Positions 1-11,577 of a stretch of DNA of 64,000 nt are shown here, in pieces. This DNA comes from Enoplolaimus lenunculus (Eukaryota; Nematoda; Enoplea; Enoplida; Thoracostomopsidae), in assembly GCA_030248215.1 (NCBI GenBank), contig JASANG010001660.1, forward strand, positions 310,001-374,000, read 5' to 3'. Under the pieces are notes generated by a model. It made no database searches. It was not told where the DNA came from and saw nothing but the letters and a program-made list of their open reading frames with translations. Both the position numbers and the translations under genes were made by a program. The stretch's first letter is position 1. Every line of letters starts with the position of its first letter.

Positions 1-572
1 GAATTATTTAGCTTCAGACTGAACTCTTTTGATGTCTTGTGTAAAACGCGAAACCAATACCATGCGACCGCACCTCGAAAACACACCATTCTAATTTCCA
101 AAAATTTGTAGCACCAGATATTCGGTGATAGACCTTAAAAACCCTGTGAGGCAAAAACCATTCATTCATGTTTCGAAATACCCTTCAACTCCTGGAGTCC
201 CAAATCCAAATTCGAGTCAGACAGTAAATCCAGTCACGCGTCCAGGAATTTTCGAAGCGGAAGGATACTTTTTCCATTCCGAAATTTTACAATTTTAAAA
301 AGTGTGTTTTAGCAAACTTTTTGCTGTTATGATCGCGAACAATTCGCACAAATTTTAAATTTGTGTTGTAACGTTCGCCATATTTGTAATATATTTGGCT
401 GGTTAATATATTGCAAGATTCCCATGAACCAATTTCATCGTAAAATCTAGCGCTACAAAGCCGGTGGGGAATGCATTACTGTATCCTCCCTTAATCAATC
501 ACAGAATAAATCTCTCGTGAATGTGGCAATCAATTTTCATTTAAGACAGCTAAATCGACAACTACTACTTAC
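1..572. other. gene-less left edge, probably EndoU intron
   Basis: AT-rich sequence downstream of the last EndoU exon that could be recognised. Reading the minus strand, I expected the C-terminal EndoU exon with its serine/phenylalanine-rich strand segment, but no frame here resembles it. The rest of the gene therefore probably lies beyond the window edge. No repeat or RNA gene is visible. Confidence 0.5.
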
Positions 573-3500
573 TCCTCGTTTGATAATAAATCCTTTATAG
601 TCAATATCACCACTATCTTCAAGATAGTAATACCTTAACCAGTTATGCAACCCTGAAACTCCATTTTTCCATTCACCAACAAAAACGTGTTCGAAACCTG
701 AAATCACAAAAAATTGACCAGATTAATATCGAAATGCCAAGAGCTGTCGTTAATGCTTACTAGCCGTGGCGGATCCGAAAATTTCTGACTGCGGACGCCG
801 TGCGATATATGATGGTGTGAAATGCTCTCGAGTGAGACTCAGTGAGAAACAAAGCGCCATTTTAATATGAAATTTTTACACAAAATTTTGGTTTTGATCT
901 CTGTAAGGCGAGTAGGCCTCGAAGATTCCGTTGAAACCGCCAGTGCCTCTGACCGACCACCAATAGTATGAGCCTGTATTTACGCTTAGTCCAATACTAG
1001 GAATTAATAGAATAAAAAACGGTATATACAGGAAAAACACACAGGAACATATATATGCAAGGCGAGAGATCGATGAGATATATCCAGTATCGCGGCTACA
1101 GCTTCTTATCGATTCAGCATGCAACTTTGAAAAATCTGCGTCTTCGGTGCAATTCAAATTAAATATTGCAAACTGCATGCGTAATTTGGTTTCTTGTTTG
1201 TTACGCTCGGTAGCTTTGTCCGTCATTATACCTGGCGCCCCCGCGTAATATGTGCGTATGCGCCCCCCTGTGTTTAGGATAAGCTGCTACGTTTCTTGTT
1301 GATACTTTGCCAGAAGGACTCATTTCGCTGATGGAGGGCACGATTACCCTAGCTGTGACCCTGGATATATCTTCTACCGAAGTTTCAGGAGAGAGAAGAG
1401 ACAAACACATTTAACCAGATTTTGAATGACTATATGAATTTTAGATGGATGTCAAGAAGTATTTTATACATAATTTCATTTTCTCCTGATCTGAAATCCT
1501 TGCTACGCCCTTGAAAAACACTGGTAAAATAAAGGATCAACTGATCCTTTAAACCTTCTAAAAAAGAGCCGTCCCGGTATCTCGTACTACCACAATAGAT
1601 TGCGATGACATTTTGTAGTATTTTTGCGTAGGCTTAAGCCCTAAATGCAACCTTGGCCAAAATGTGTATACCTGGCCTGTGAATTCATTATCGTTACGTT
1701 TAGAAAATAATTGCTAAAGACAATGTTCACAACCCGTAATATTCTACTTTCATAACATATCGGATCCATAGTCATAGAAAGCCAGGAGGCTCTGTCTCGC
1801 TACAAAAATTTTATCCCTCTTTGAAAAATAAGGAACGCGCTTGTATAAGTCATTTAGAGTCTTTGCCCGCAAGTCCTGAAAATTTCTAGCTCGCCCCACC
1901 AGTTTTAGTAAGTTACTAATCCGAAACGACTGTCGTAAATACCTGATGTATCCAATTGTCCACGGGCTCTTGAATATGTCTCAAACCACAACTGGTTTAT
2001 CAGCGACCGAAACTCTGACGGGTCTTTAGCATAGTGATATTCTGAAACAACGACTTGTTTACAAAAATATGACTTAACCTTTGGCCAGTTAAATTAATTG
2101 CTTAGGTTGTTGTTTCAAAGTTTATTATATTGAAATTTAACCTAAAATTTACAGATTAATTATTCTGGCGATTTTTCAAATCCGGTTTTATTCTAACCTA
2201 AGGTTACGAACGTATAAATCTTACAATTAGTATCAATTTTCAACATTAATAACTATTTAATTATGTAAAATGCGAGTTTTACTTAAACTTGCGAGCAATG
2301 CTTGTTTTAGGAACGCAACAGTAGCCTAACCCTATACAAAATCGTAAACAAAAATAGTCTAAAAGTCGAGCCTATTCTATTCAAGACCAGCAGAATAACG
2401 GGGCACCCCTCAATGGTAATAAGGGGCCAAAATTAATTTTGAGCTATAACTTTGCAACTAAACGATATTTGTGAAATTGTTTCGGAATGTTCAAAAACGC
2501 AATTGCCGTTCAGGGCATCTTAAATACTGGCGCAGCCAAAGCGAAGAACCCAGGCCACGCCCGCTCATCGGCGACCAAAACTAAAAATTGTATTAAGATT
2601 TAGTGCTAAATTTGCGCTCGTGCCCCCATGGTCAAATCTAAATGGCTTACTTTTGTTCCGAAGAAAATTGCGAACAGTTTCCATAACAGTTGAATTCATC
2701 ACAGTATCGAGAAAGCGATTCACCTAAATACAAAGTGTAGTTATTATTATTATTATTATTATTATTATCTCGAGTGATCTCCTTTTTAGCCCCACATGTA
2801 TGCCTTGGCGAATTTTTAACTGTGACCCCCCAAAATTGATTTGGCCTTACGCAGAATATATATTAAGCCTAACACACGTCATACACTGCTTACAATTAAT
2901 TAATTCTTAAGTTTTTACAACCACTTTAACAGCCATGTTACTTTGAGGGTGCGTGCACCAATTTTTCCGCAGGTATCCAATAAAGTAAGCTTTATGTGTA
3001 GACTATTTTTTATTATTTGTTACATAGGCTTTTACGCCTACTCTTACGTTGAGGATCGGGTTTGAGTCAACCTAACATTGGCCCCAAAATAGGTATAAGG
3101 CAGCTTGCGTCAGGTCTTACTGGCACAGTGTCCCGCACGTAAGTTGTGCCTGGTGAGCGACTGAGGGTACAAGAAGCTTGGGTTCCATTCGATTATTTGA
3201 AATTTAAATTTCAAATCAAAAGTTTACGTTGTTGCTTAATTAGCAAGAGGGTTTTCAGAAAAGTTGTGTTTTGTTTGAATTTTGTTATTTTAGTATTTTA
3301 AAAGTGAAATTAGACTATTTCTTGAGACTGTAAAGATAGCACTGTTTGATACTGAGGACACTAATTCTCCATTTGTAATTTAAATTAGATTTTATTACAA
3401 GAATTCACTTTGCCTAAAAATGTTTAAAATTCAGCATATCAGGCTTAATGAAGCCAGAGTATTCCGTTGAGACAGACCCGTTATAAAACAAATATTTCTA

Positions 3501-6500
3501 ATCACGGAACAGGGGTCGGCGGATGTGAAATAACGTTTAAATAAACGACAGTGCTCTGTAATGTAAACATTGAATTTTTGTTTTCACAAGTTTTTTCTAA
3601 CAGCCAAACTTCTATAGCACCAATCACCTGTAAGAAGGAAGCCCATATTAACTATTATAGAGACGTGCTTACAAAGCGAAATCCTAAATTCTAACCCTAA
3701 GCTAAAAGCTAAGCCTAAGCGAAAGCCCAATCCTGAGCCTACGCCCAATGCTAAACATAAGCGCCAAAGCTTAGCGTCAGCCTGCCACCAGAGGTTTGCA
3801 CTAGAGGTGTATGGGTATATTTTCTACCGGCGCTGCACTTTACCCGCGGAAATTTTATTTTTTATCCGTGAATATACCGACGCAAAATTCCTTTATACAC
3901 TACTTGCCTTTAACCGACAATATTCTTTGTCCTGCGTTCAAAACAATAGCGTAATTTTACAGTACATTGATATTAGTCGCTCGACTTACGTTAGAAAAAA
4001 CTTTTTATTAGTAACTTTCAAAGCAATTAAGTAAAAAAATGTAAAACCATATATTTACACATTACACGTATTATCGGTAAAAATTGGTTGTTTGCCGATG
4101 GTTTATCAATAAATCAAAACATTAAGCGCGTGTCCCTCGTGCATGGGCCTTAAATTCAGAGCACTGTATGCATTTTTGCTAACAACATTGGTGTGAATGA
4201 GATGGTTGCCGTAATAAGAAACTAGGTCATAGATTAAAACTACGATAAAGCATCCTTTCCACAACCGTAATCTTAGCAACCTGCTTTATTTGTGAGGGAT
4301 ACTAACAGTGTACTTCGAAACGCTTTTTGTCGTTTCTTATAAAAATTTAGGTGGGGAAAGATTAACAAATGTTTACCCGCACTTTGAAATTTTTTACCCG
4401 CGGGTATACCCGCATCAAAATGTTCTTGCAAGGCCCGCGTTTACACGCGGTTACCCGCGGGTAGCGCGCAGCTCCGGTCTACAAGAAGCTTGATGTTCAA
4501 AACGTCGTTTGCATCTGTGTTGGAGTCCCCTAGTACGTTAAATTGGTGACGGACCTTCCTCAGTTGTTGCGCTACGCTGTCCGGTGCCGAACCGTGCTGA
4601 CAATGCAATAATTTTAGTTTACTAAGTTGAAACGGTGCCATTCCGCAATCCACAGGCAGTTGTCACATGGTGCCAGCGACGTCAGACGACGCCGAACATC
4701 ACTAAATTGGTCAAAAAGTATAGCGTGATCCTACAACGTACGTCAGATTCGTTCACACAGCTGAAAATTTTCCAACTTTAACTTGAATGCCTGTGAATAT
4801 GAAACTGAGTGGTGTACGCATGTCACGTAAAGTTCAAATTTTCATGATCTACACGCACATGACTAAAGACTTATCACCACGTAGTATAAAACAGACAATG
4901 CAGGAAGTTGGTAAAATTGATGTGCACAAGTCAGTTTTATTATCATGAAAATGTCTATTTAATCACTCACAAGTGTATTGGCTTTCGACTTGCTGACCCA
5001 TGACCAATGTTGTATTAATTAAGTTTGATTTCATTACGATATTTTTCAATGCTTCGATGATTTATATGTTTTTTGGATATCATCGTAAGCTATAAATCTG
5101 TTCATATATAAAATCAAAAAAGTGCTAGAAATTAGCTTATTGGCTTACAAATATTATGTTTCACAGAATTTTGAAAAGTAGTTCAAAAACGGGTGGCGAG
5201 GTTGACTAAGTGACGTATATTCTCAGCTGGCGAGGCTGACTAAGTGACGTATATTCTCAGCTGGCGAGGCTGACTAAGTGACGTTTATTCTCAGCTGTGT
5301 GTAGCACCTATCATCAGTTACAGGCTTTTAAAACGAACAATCTGTGGCATTTACTGACATCAAAATCTGAATATAGTTTTACGGTACATATACAGGCGGT
5401 GCATGATATGGTTTAATTAGCTATCTTATCATTCACTTGATAAGGTACTGTTTTTCATCTGGTGATAGATGCCACACACATTTGAGAATACGGCATAGTT
5501 TTTAGAACTTTGGTCCGCACCTCACGTTCTTTTATACGGCTGCTTCGTTCACGAATTCCAGTGTTTGGATTGTAATTGTCAAACAGTGCTTTCAGTGCAC
5601 GGTAAGATGGCTTGTTTAGCAATGATTGCGAAACTCGAGTGAACAACCTAAAACAATCTGTTCTAGGGAGGGACTGTTGAAGACTGGACGAACTTGGTCG
5701 TATCCCCCGAAAAATTTCGCTTCTCTGGAAAATAATTCGTTCCTAAAACATGTGAAATCTCGCATGCCGTCTTGAAACTTTTATGACTTTTCCTTTAAAA
5801 ACTGTTTACTGTCCAGAAATTGCTAGATAGAGGTGCGAGAATTCTTGCCGGGGTAAAGCAAACTTTATTCATTTTGCATTGTTAAATGCCGGAATATTCA
5901 AGTGGAACGGCAGAGGAAACTTATCTGGTGTTCATGTTACAACTAGGGCAGCTCACAACATGTTTTGTCTCATTATAATTCGACAACAAGAAACCCTATG
6001 GTCTTTAGAGGGTATGTTGACAAAAACTGAGTGTCGTATATTTTCTGTTGGACAACGCGCTAACGCGTTCAATGATTGTGGCAGACGGGCGTAACAGATA
6101 CATTTGAAATTTGAAATACATACGTGCAAAATTTTGTTCTGATTAGCTAAAAGCTTGTAAAGCGATGGTTCAAACTTTCAATCGTTATATAACATTTCAT
6201 GATGAAAATAATTTTTAAAAAATGAAAAACGAAATGCTTGTTTACGAAACATAAATCCAAAAAACTGCATAAAGTGTCGTAGTAATCCGTAATTGCACAC
6301 AGGTGCAACTATTGGGATTGCGAATTTTTAACAGATATCTTAGTAATATCATAAGAATATGGTATTCGAAAATTTTGCAAGTGTCACATGATAGAATGCG
6401 GAATAATGTAGATTGGGCTCCGTAATAAAATGTTTAACATAGAAAACGTAGCGTAGCAGTAAAGTAAACGATTTAGAAAACTGAATTGGGTCCAAAATTT

Positions 6501-7355
6501 GCGTTTCCGACTGACATTTTTCTAAAAATAAAGCTCTAAATGCAAAGAAATTCAAATTTCAGTTTTTAGCATCACATGATATTTTGCAGGACTTTAAGGA
6601 TTACATTAGCAAACATGTCATGTGATGCTAACACAGAACAATGTCGAATCTCATGATATTGCAGTGCAGATGGTATCTATAACATATGATAGCAGACAGC
6701 TTAAAATTTTTGAATACGATAGTGGGTGAAAACATGCAAACAATATGACCAGCTATTGTAAGAGGGACAAAACGTGTTCTGAGCTGTCCCAATTGTAACG
6801 TAAATTCCACATTAAGTGTATAAAATCAAACCAAATGCCATACATGTGCACATTAACCGGAACAAGGAGTTGTTCCATTAGCAACATATAATCAAGAGAT
6901 CCGGGGTTCAATTTTCAGTACGACCTTAGAAATTTTCGCTCTTTTTTATCAAGGGCGTAAAGCAGGAAGGGGTTATAGTAGGGATAAATTCCTAATTTTC
7001 AGGAAGATGCGAAAATTATTTTTAGAACAGGCTTTAGGATAATGTTCTTCATTTTAGATAAGAATTATTTTTCTCACTCGCTATGCTCGCAAATACACAT
7101 GAAGTGTAGCAACCCGAAATGAAAATCCAGGGTACGTTACTGTGTTCTAATATTTGTTTGGCTTCAATCCTAAGCAAAACAATTACTTTTGCGGTGCTTG
7201 ATCTTGTCGACTTCTTGAATTTGTGTGGCCTTGAAACGCAACGGTGTAGTCGCGATTACGGCCGTTCGTCCTGGCTGCGTTAACGTCTTGGCGGACCAAA
7301 GTTTGAACAATATCGTTAATTTCAGAGTCACGTACGACTTCGGTGATTTTGTAGT
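573..7355 (-). CDS. endu: EndoU-family endoribonuclease (XendoU/PP11 fold), partial, 5 exons seen
   Basis: EndoU enzymes are Mn2+-dependent RNases that cut single-stranded RNA at uridines; many are secreted or in the secretory path. Five exons read on the minus strand: 7355-7187, 5647-5521, 2723-2651, 2041-1943 and 697-573. All junctions use AG acceptors and GT donors, and the phases fit (1, 2, 0, 1, 1, then 0). Family blocks appear in order: RQDVNAA and DYTVAFQG; LLNKPSYRALKALFDNY; VNRFLDTVMNSTVMETVRNF; LWFETYSRARG; then GFEHVFVGE and GLHNWLRYYYLE. The histidines of GFEH and LHNW match the two catalytic histidines of the family. The catalytic lysine region and C-terminus are not seen and probably lie left of the window. 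The first exon with a signal peptide was not located; exon 7355 needs one base from it. Introns reach 2.8 kb, long for a nematode, and hold tandem repeats and small elements. Family assignment is firm; which paralogue (C. elegans endu-1 or endu-2) is open. Confidence 0.9.
2741..2768. repeat. (ATT)n microsatellite
   Basis: A run of about nine ATT triplets, 18 bp upstream (in gene sense) of the EndoU exon that starts at 2723, close to its 3' splice site. Length changes here could alter the acceptor environment. Confidence 0.9.
3800..4340. repeat. dispersed repeat, diverged partner at 50380-51010
   Basis: Shares the same order of blocks with 50380-51010: CTGCGTTCAAAACAAT-like, GTAATTTTACAGT, GGTTGTTTGC, GGATGG, AATCAAAACATT, AAGAAACTAGGTCATAGATT, ATAGCAACCTGCTTTA and TGTACTTTGAA. 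I judge roughly 70-75% identity by eye, with indels. No terminal repeats or reading frame common to both were recognised, so the class is unknown. This copy lies in an EndoU intron. Confidence 0.65.
5195..5296. repeat. 34-bp tandem triplet carrying TGACGT
   Basis: Three head-to-tail copies of a 34-bp unit beginning GGCGAGGCTGACTAAGTGAC, with only two or three differences between copies. Each unit contains one TGACGT core, the half-site of CREB/ATF-type bZIP factors. It lies in an EndoU intron. A regulatory role is only inferred from the motif. Confidence 0.85.
5648..7186. other. EndoU intron, no gene seen
   Basis: A 1.5-kb intron between EndoU exons. A 14-bp inverted repeat (TTAGCATCACATGA and its complement, about 6566-6631) stands out. 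A spurious continuation of the 5521 exon past its donor is a read-through shadow. Nothing else could be supported. Confidence 0.5.
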
Positions 7356-7759
7356 CTAAAATAGAAAAAAGCTGGGCAGATTTTTAAAAAAATTTAAATT
7401 TTTTTAACTTAAATATGTGTTTACGTGAAATTTAATTCCTTCAGAAATAGAGTAGGCGGCGAGCAACTTAGAAAAATCTGTATAAGTGAATTATGCGCTG
7501 CTGGCAACAGAAAAATTCCACAGACTCCGTAAGCTGATATATTCTCTAAACCCTAATTAAAGTCCATAAATGTCAATTATGCCTTAATTGTAGTGCATAC
7601 ATGACTCCAGGACCAAATAATGTTGAGCTCAAAACTTCAAGACATAGCTAAGTTTTGATAGTAACCGTTCATTTATCGGTGAAGCTTTTGATACAAGACA
7701 AATGAACGTTTAATTCAACGTATACTTAGTTGCAATACCGAATATACATTTCAGTAAAG

Positions 7760-7872
7760 AAGGGTGGCGGAAGATGGGTAAAAAATAAATAACAGTCCGT
7801 AACCGAATAACAGGGGGTCCCTCTGGAGAGACCAAATAAATATCAATCTCCCTCTTATTCGAGTAACTACAG
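7760..7872 (-). mobile_element. fragment of TA-flanked MITE (CTGTAGTGACCCGAATAAG family)
   Basis: Matches, in reverse orientation, the outer 110 bp of the full copies at 46279-46716 and 55613-56082. It ends in the family's terminal repeat followed by TA. The other end is missing. Confidence 0.75.
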
Positions 7873-8073
7873 TACCTCAACGAAAATGTTTCGTTGACCC
7901 TACTGCAACATTTGTTGCAAACCGATACGTCACACACATGGAAATTAAGGTCAACATTTTTAAAGCACCATCTGCTGCCCGTTAACCCTACCTCAACGAT
8001 AAATTTTCGTTGAACTTGTGGAAAGTGTTGAGGTAGGACGAACGCTTTTCAAACACACCACCATTAGATTTTG

Positions 8074-8265
8074 GGCCAATGTTACTTTAACGGGCGTAAC
8101 AGTAGATTAAGCGTATTCCTAAGCCTAAGCGTAAGCATAAGCGTTACAAAAATGTGTTCCTAAGCCTAATCCTAAGCCTAAGCAAAAAAAATGTAATCTA
8201 GAATCTCAACTTACTGTTTTATTGACCTACCAGAAACCTGGACGCCCCTTAAAGTAATAGGAGCC
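8074..8265. mobile_element. MITE family A with internal telomere-like hexamers, 8-bp TSD
   Basis: Imperfect terminal inverted repeats run GGCCAATGTTACTTTAACGG at the left to CGCCCCTTAAAGTAATAGG at the right. The element is flanked by an exact 8-bp direct repeat, AGATTTTG, at 8066-8073 and 8266-8273. The inside holds CCTAAG arrays, then AATGTAATCTAGAATC. An 8-bp duplication is typical of hAT, Merlin or P superfamilies. No coding capacity. Confidence 0.9.
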
Positions 8266-8912
8266 AGATTTTGTATTCAGATTTAGCACTAAAATTACGT
8301 TTGATTTCTCACTCGCGAGCTTTTTTCATTATCATATATACCGCTTCCTCATCAAAAATTTTTTAGATCCGCTTCTGTACAAGGTACCTAGTTCCCTACA
8401 TGTGTGCAAATGATGCTTAGGTCATTCGCCTTTGTTCAAATTGTCGCCTACACGCGATGGGTAACTGAGCATAATAACATGAAAATCTTTAACTTCTCAA
8501 AGGTAAGTTAAGCTGAATTTGATTGCACGTATAAATATAACGCGTTTTAGTAGCAGGATCATTGGTTGAATGCTTGTTTTTGTATCAGCTTCTGTTAAGC
8601 ATACTGCACATACTACTGAGCTGTCATTACCTAAAAAGGTGCATATACCAGCTAAAGTGGCTACAAACTGGCGAAATAGAGTCCGGCAAAAAATTTGCAA
8701 CAGGATTTGCAGTTTTATTGGTATATGAAAAATGAAATTAATCAGAAGTTAGGTTCCGAACTAAATGCTGCATATATCTGCAGCAAATGTTGCATCAAAA
8801 AAGCAAAAACATCTGAAACTTTTGTAAAGTGTCGTTGAATTTAAAACCTGTACTCATACGTTTTCCTGGCCTTTCCGAAGTTTAGGAGAGGCATTTATCG
8901 GCCTATTCCTCG

Positions 8913-9034
8913 TACTGGCGGATCCAAAGGGGAAACCAAAATTTTGTATTCAAACGTTTAGCACTATGGCCTATAGTTCTGGCTTGCTTTGCTTGCGAGT
9001 AGTTCCATTTCAGAGTTTCATGGATACGCCACTG
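8913..9034. mobile_element. short hAT-like MITE (CTGGCGGATCC ends)
   Basis: Begins TACTGGCGGATCC and ends GGATACGCCACTG, matching the family of 43969-44145. Flanks ATTCCTCG and ATTCTTCT agree at 6 of 8 positions, a decayed 8-bp target duplication. Confidence 0.6.
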
Positions 9035-9588
9035 ATTCTTCTCGAGTAAATCAGCCTTCGAGACGATGGGAGCGTGTGAACAACTAATTTCTCACGGTTT
9101 CCGCGGTTTTGTCGCCGTTTTTTGACTGATTTACAGAGCAGAGATTATAATAAAAAGTTTTCCCCCCGTATTTTTCGCCCTCCGGAAAAAATGGAAAAAA
9201 CCGTTTTTTCCGTTGCTTTTTCCGGTGCCCAACGCGGTTCTTGCGTCTAGGCTTACGCTTAAAAATGCGCTTATACTTCTGTTACGATCCTGTTCTATAC
9301 ATTGTCTAAAATTTTTCACGGCCCAGTTGCCGTTATAGAACATCAGTTTAGGACAAGACACAGCCGCGTTTGACGCACGGACCTGCGTTCTCCGATATCA
9401 ACGGATAAATCGCAAAATTGACGACTTCTAAGCGTTCCATAAAACGGTTTAGCCGGCTTGCGCGTTAAAAATTAAATTTCATTCAAATAAACATGGGTAC
9501 AAACGGAATTCTGATTTGCTTAAAAACTGTTGGGCCATGGGCACTATTTAACAATTACTATGGGTATGCACAAGCAGTACCCAGAGTG

Positions 9589-9807
9589 CACTGCAAAAAA
9601 TGGTGAGTCAAATTGACTGTCTTCGAAATAGGCCTTTCCGGACTACACAAAATGAGACAAATTTGACTCCACCAGAGTCAAATTTGACTTACTTAGTGAT
9701 TCATTGAGTCGAATTTGACTCAGGCGGAGTCGAATTTTGACTCAATTTGTGTAGTCAGGAAAAGCCTATTTCGGAGAGAGTCAATTTGACTCAACATTTT
9801 TGCAGTG
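9589..9807. mobile_element. palindromic MITE family E (CACTGCAAAAAATGG ends)
   Basis: The 219-bp unit is nearly a full-length inverted repeat, from CACTGCAAAAAATGG to its complement. Its inside is built from repeats of the 16-bp palindrome GAGTCAAATTTGACTC. A second copy starts only 210 bp further right. Non-coding. Confidence 0.9.
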
Positions 9808-10016
9808 TAGTTCAGACCAAACAGATTCGCAAAAAGGATGCAGCCCGAAATTTCATTTTATAACGGTGTAAAGTTCATGTAAAAGTTTTCTGAACAGCCG
9901 TCGCCTGTGATAAAACAAGTTTTGTAAAGCCTGAAAAATTGGCTTTGCTGTCTGTTCAGAAATCATGAAAATATATCTCATATTTCCTAATTTTACAAGT
10001 TTGTGATTCGCAACTA

Positions 10017-10253
10017 CACTGCAAAAAATGGTGAGTCAAACCGATTCTTTACGAAATAGGCTCTACGGGACTACGCAAACTGAGTCAAATTCGACTCCGC
10101 CAGACTCAAATTCGACTCCGCCAGACTTCAAATTCGACTCACTGTGCCGCACGTTTGACTCTGGCGGAGTCAAATTTGACTCAGTTTGTGTAGTACTGTC
10201 CCGTAGAGCATATTTCGGAAACACTCAATTTGACAAACCATTTTTTTGCAGTG
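10017..10253. mobile_element. palindromic MITE family E, TA duplication
   Basis: Same ends and same internal GAGTCAAATTTGACTC motif as 9589-9807. It is flanked by TA on both sides (10015-10016 and 10254-10255), suggesting Tc1/mariner-type insertion. A chance frame across it is not a gene. Confidence 0.9.
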
Positions 10254-10620
10254 TATTCTCAAGAAAATTGTCGTACCAAAAACTTTTTGACACTAATAAC
10301 AGGCTCAAAATTTCAAGTAAGTTTTCGCAGAATAATTTTAAAGTTTTTATTTTACCCGTTTTCTAAGAAAAAAGATTATTTATTAATATAGCGTATAATT
10401 GTAGTATCTTTATTCTTATATATGTTTATTTTTATAATTATCCAGTTGCATCTCAGATTTCAAGTCCGTGATTAAAAGAAATTTTGTGCGAGGCGCCCCC
10501 CGCTTTTTAATCACCAACTGTGTTCCTGATTGTTAGGGTATGGGATATTGAGGTCTTGAATAATTTTTCGTTCCCTACTTTTGTTCGTAGCATCGTATGT
10601 ATAAAGTGTTATCTCGAGTA

Positions 10621-10932
10621 CGGTAGTGACCCGAATAAATCCGTTAATTTAAACGTTTATTGGTCTTGGATCAAAAGCTTGAGCGATAATGCAAGGTTAA
10701 ACTTAAGAATTAACCTTCAAACTTAAGGATGCTTTAAAGTTTCGAACTCAACTTAATTTGCACATGAATTCATTTATGCGCTATAATTAGGAATAATTGA
10801 CATTTATGAACTCTAATTAGGGTTTAGGGACTTCCGCTTACGGAGTCTTATTAGGGATACAGACTCCAATTGATTGGGAGTTAAAATGGGGATCCACCTC
10901 TTATTACCCCCCTCTTATTCGGGTCACTACTG
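10621..10932. mobile_element. TA-flanked MITE (CTGTAGTGACCCGAATAAG family), shortened
   Basis: Starts CGGTAGTGACCCGAATAA after a TA and ends TATTCGGGTCACTACTG. It is about 130-160 bp shorter than the copies at 46279 and 55613 and lacks their TTATTTGGCCTCTC block. Confidence 0.75.
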
Positions 10933-11577
10933 CATATATAAATTCTCAACAAGACGTTTGAAGTGCTTTGGGCTTGAGCGGCAAGCTATTATAGTTGAGG
11001 GTTGATTGTAACCCCCTCTCCTGCTCGAGAACCCTGGTTCATGTTCAAATATCGTTATTTTATTCCAGAAAAACTAAAACAAAACAAATGGTATTACCTC
11101 TACGAGCAGAAATTAGCAAACCTGTAGCTAAAATATAAAATATTACATAATACATTTGTAGTTTCATCACTAAACATGAGCTTGAGTTGAAAGCAATCAA
11201 CGTTGACCGATGCAGAAACTTTTGATAGATGACGGACGCTCATGTATATATTAAATCATAGCATGTGTTTCTGATTAAATGTCTTAGCCCAACTTATGCT
11301 GCCCCCCATTGAGATAAATTTTGCATCCAGGTCCGAGCCACCGTCACGCGGGATCTCCCGTGCCGTTAACTGAGGCTGTGCTAGAGGCCCTTTGTGGTTT
11401 ACCGAGGCCTTAGTGCGGATTACCGGGACCTTGTTCATGATATAAAACAATTCAATGTTTTTATGGCACAGTGTTGAAATGCGAAGTTGTTATAGGGTTT
11501 ACAGTTTGAAAATTAGTGATAGGCGTCGGATATTTTTTCATATCCGGAAGTCCGGCAACTCTTGTCGGATATTAATC

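Larger units (their letters stand above)
2724..5520. other. EndoU intron with repeats
   Basis: A 2.8-kb intron between EndoU exons. It contains an ATT microsatellite next to the acceptor, a block of degenerate telomere-like hexamers (about 3660-3790), a 0.5-kb segment shared with 50.4-51.0 kb, and a 34-bp tandem triplet. No other coding signal was seen. Confidence 0.6.
7356..11577. other. gene-less stretch with small DNA elements
   Basis: Between the first recognised EndoU exon and the LTR element. It should hold the missing EndoU first exon, but no ATG-started signal peptide with a matching donor could be found. The stretch contains the MITEs listed separately and a diverged hexamer-bearing relative in reverse orientation at about 9235-9330. 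Confidence 0.5.

Noticed and set aside
876-1226. 116-residue minus-strand frame with a hydrophobic stretch
   Set aside because: It lies inside an EndoU intron between well-supported exons. No relatives recognised and no start context.
5195-5296. CRISPR-like array
   Set aside because: Units are contiguous without spacers, and the genome is clearly eukaryotic.
5455-5520. Continuation of the EndoU exon into a longer frame
   Set aside because: The donor at 5520 joins perfectly to the exon at 2723 and restores the family pattern; the extension is read-through.
8631-8700. Possible EndoU signal-peptide exon on the minus strand (hydrophobic, GT donor with the right phase)
   Set aside because: It starts at TTG, with no in-frame ATG upstream, and the hydrophobic run contains arginines. 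The phase match alone is weak.
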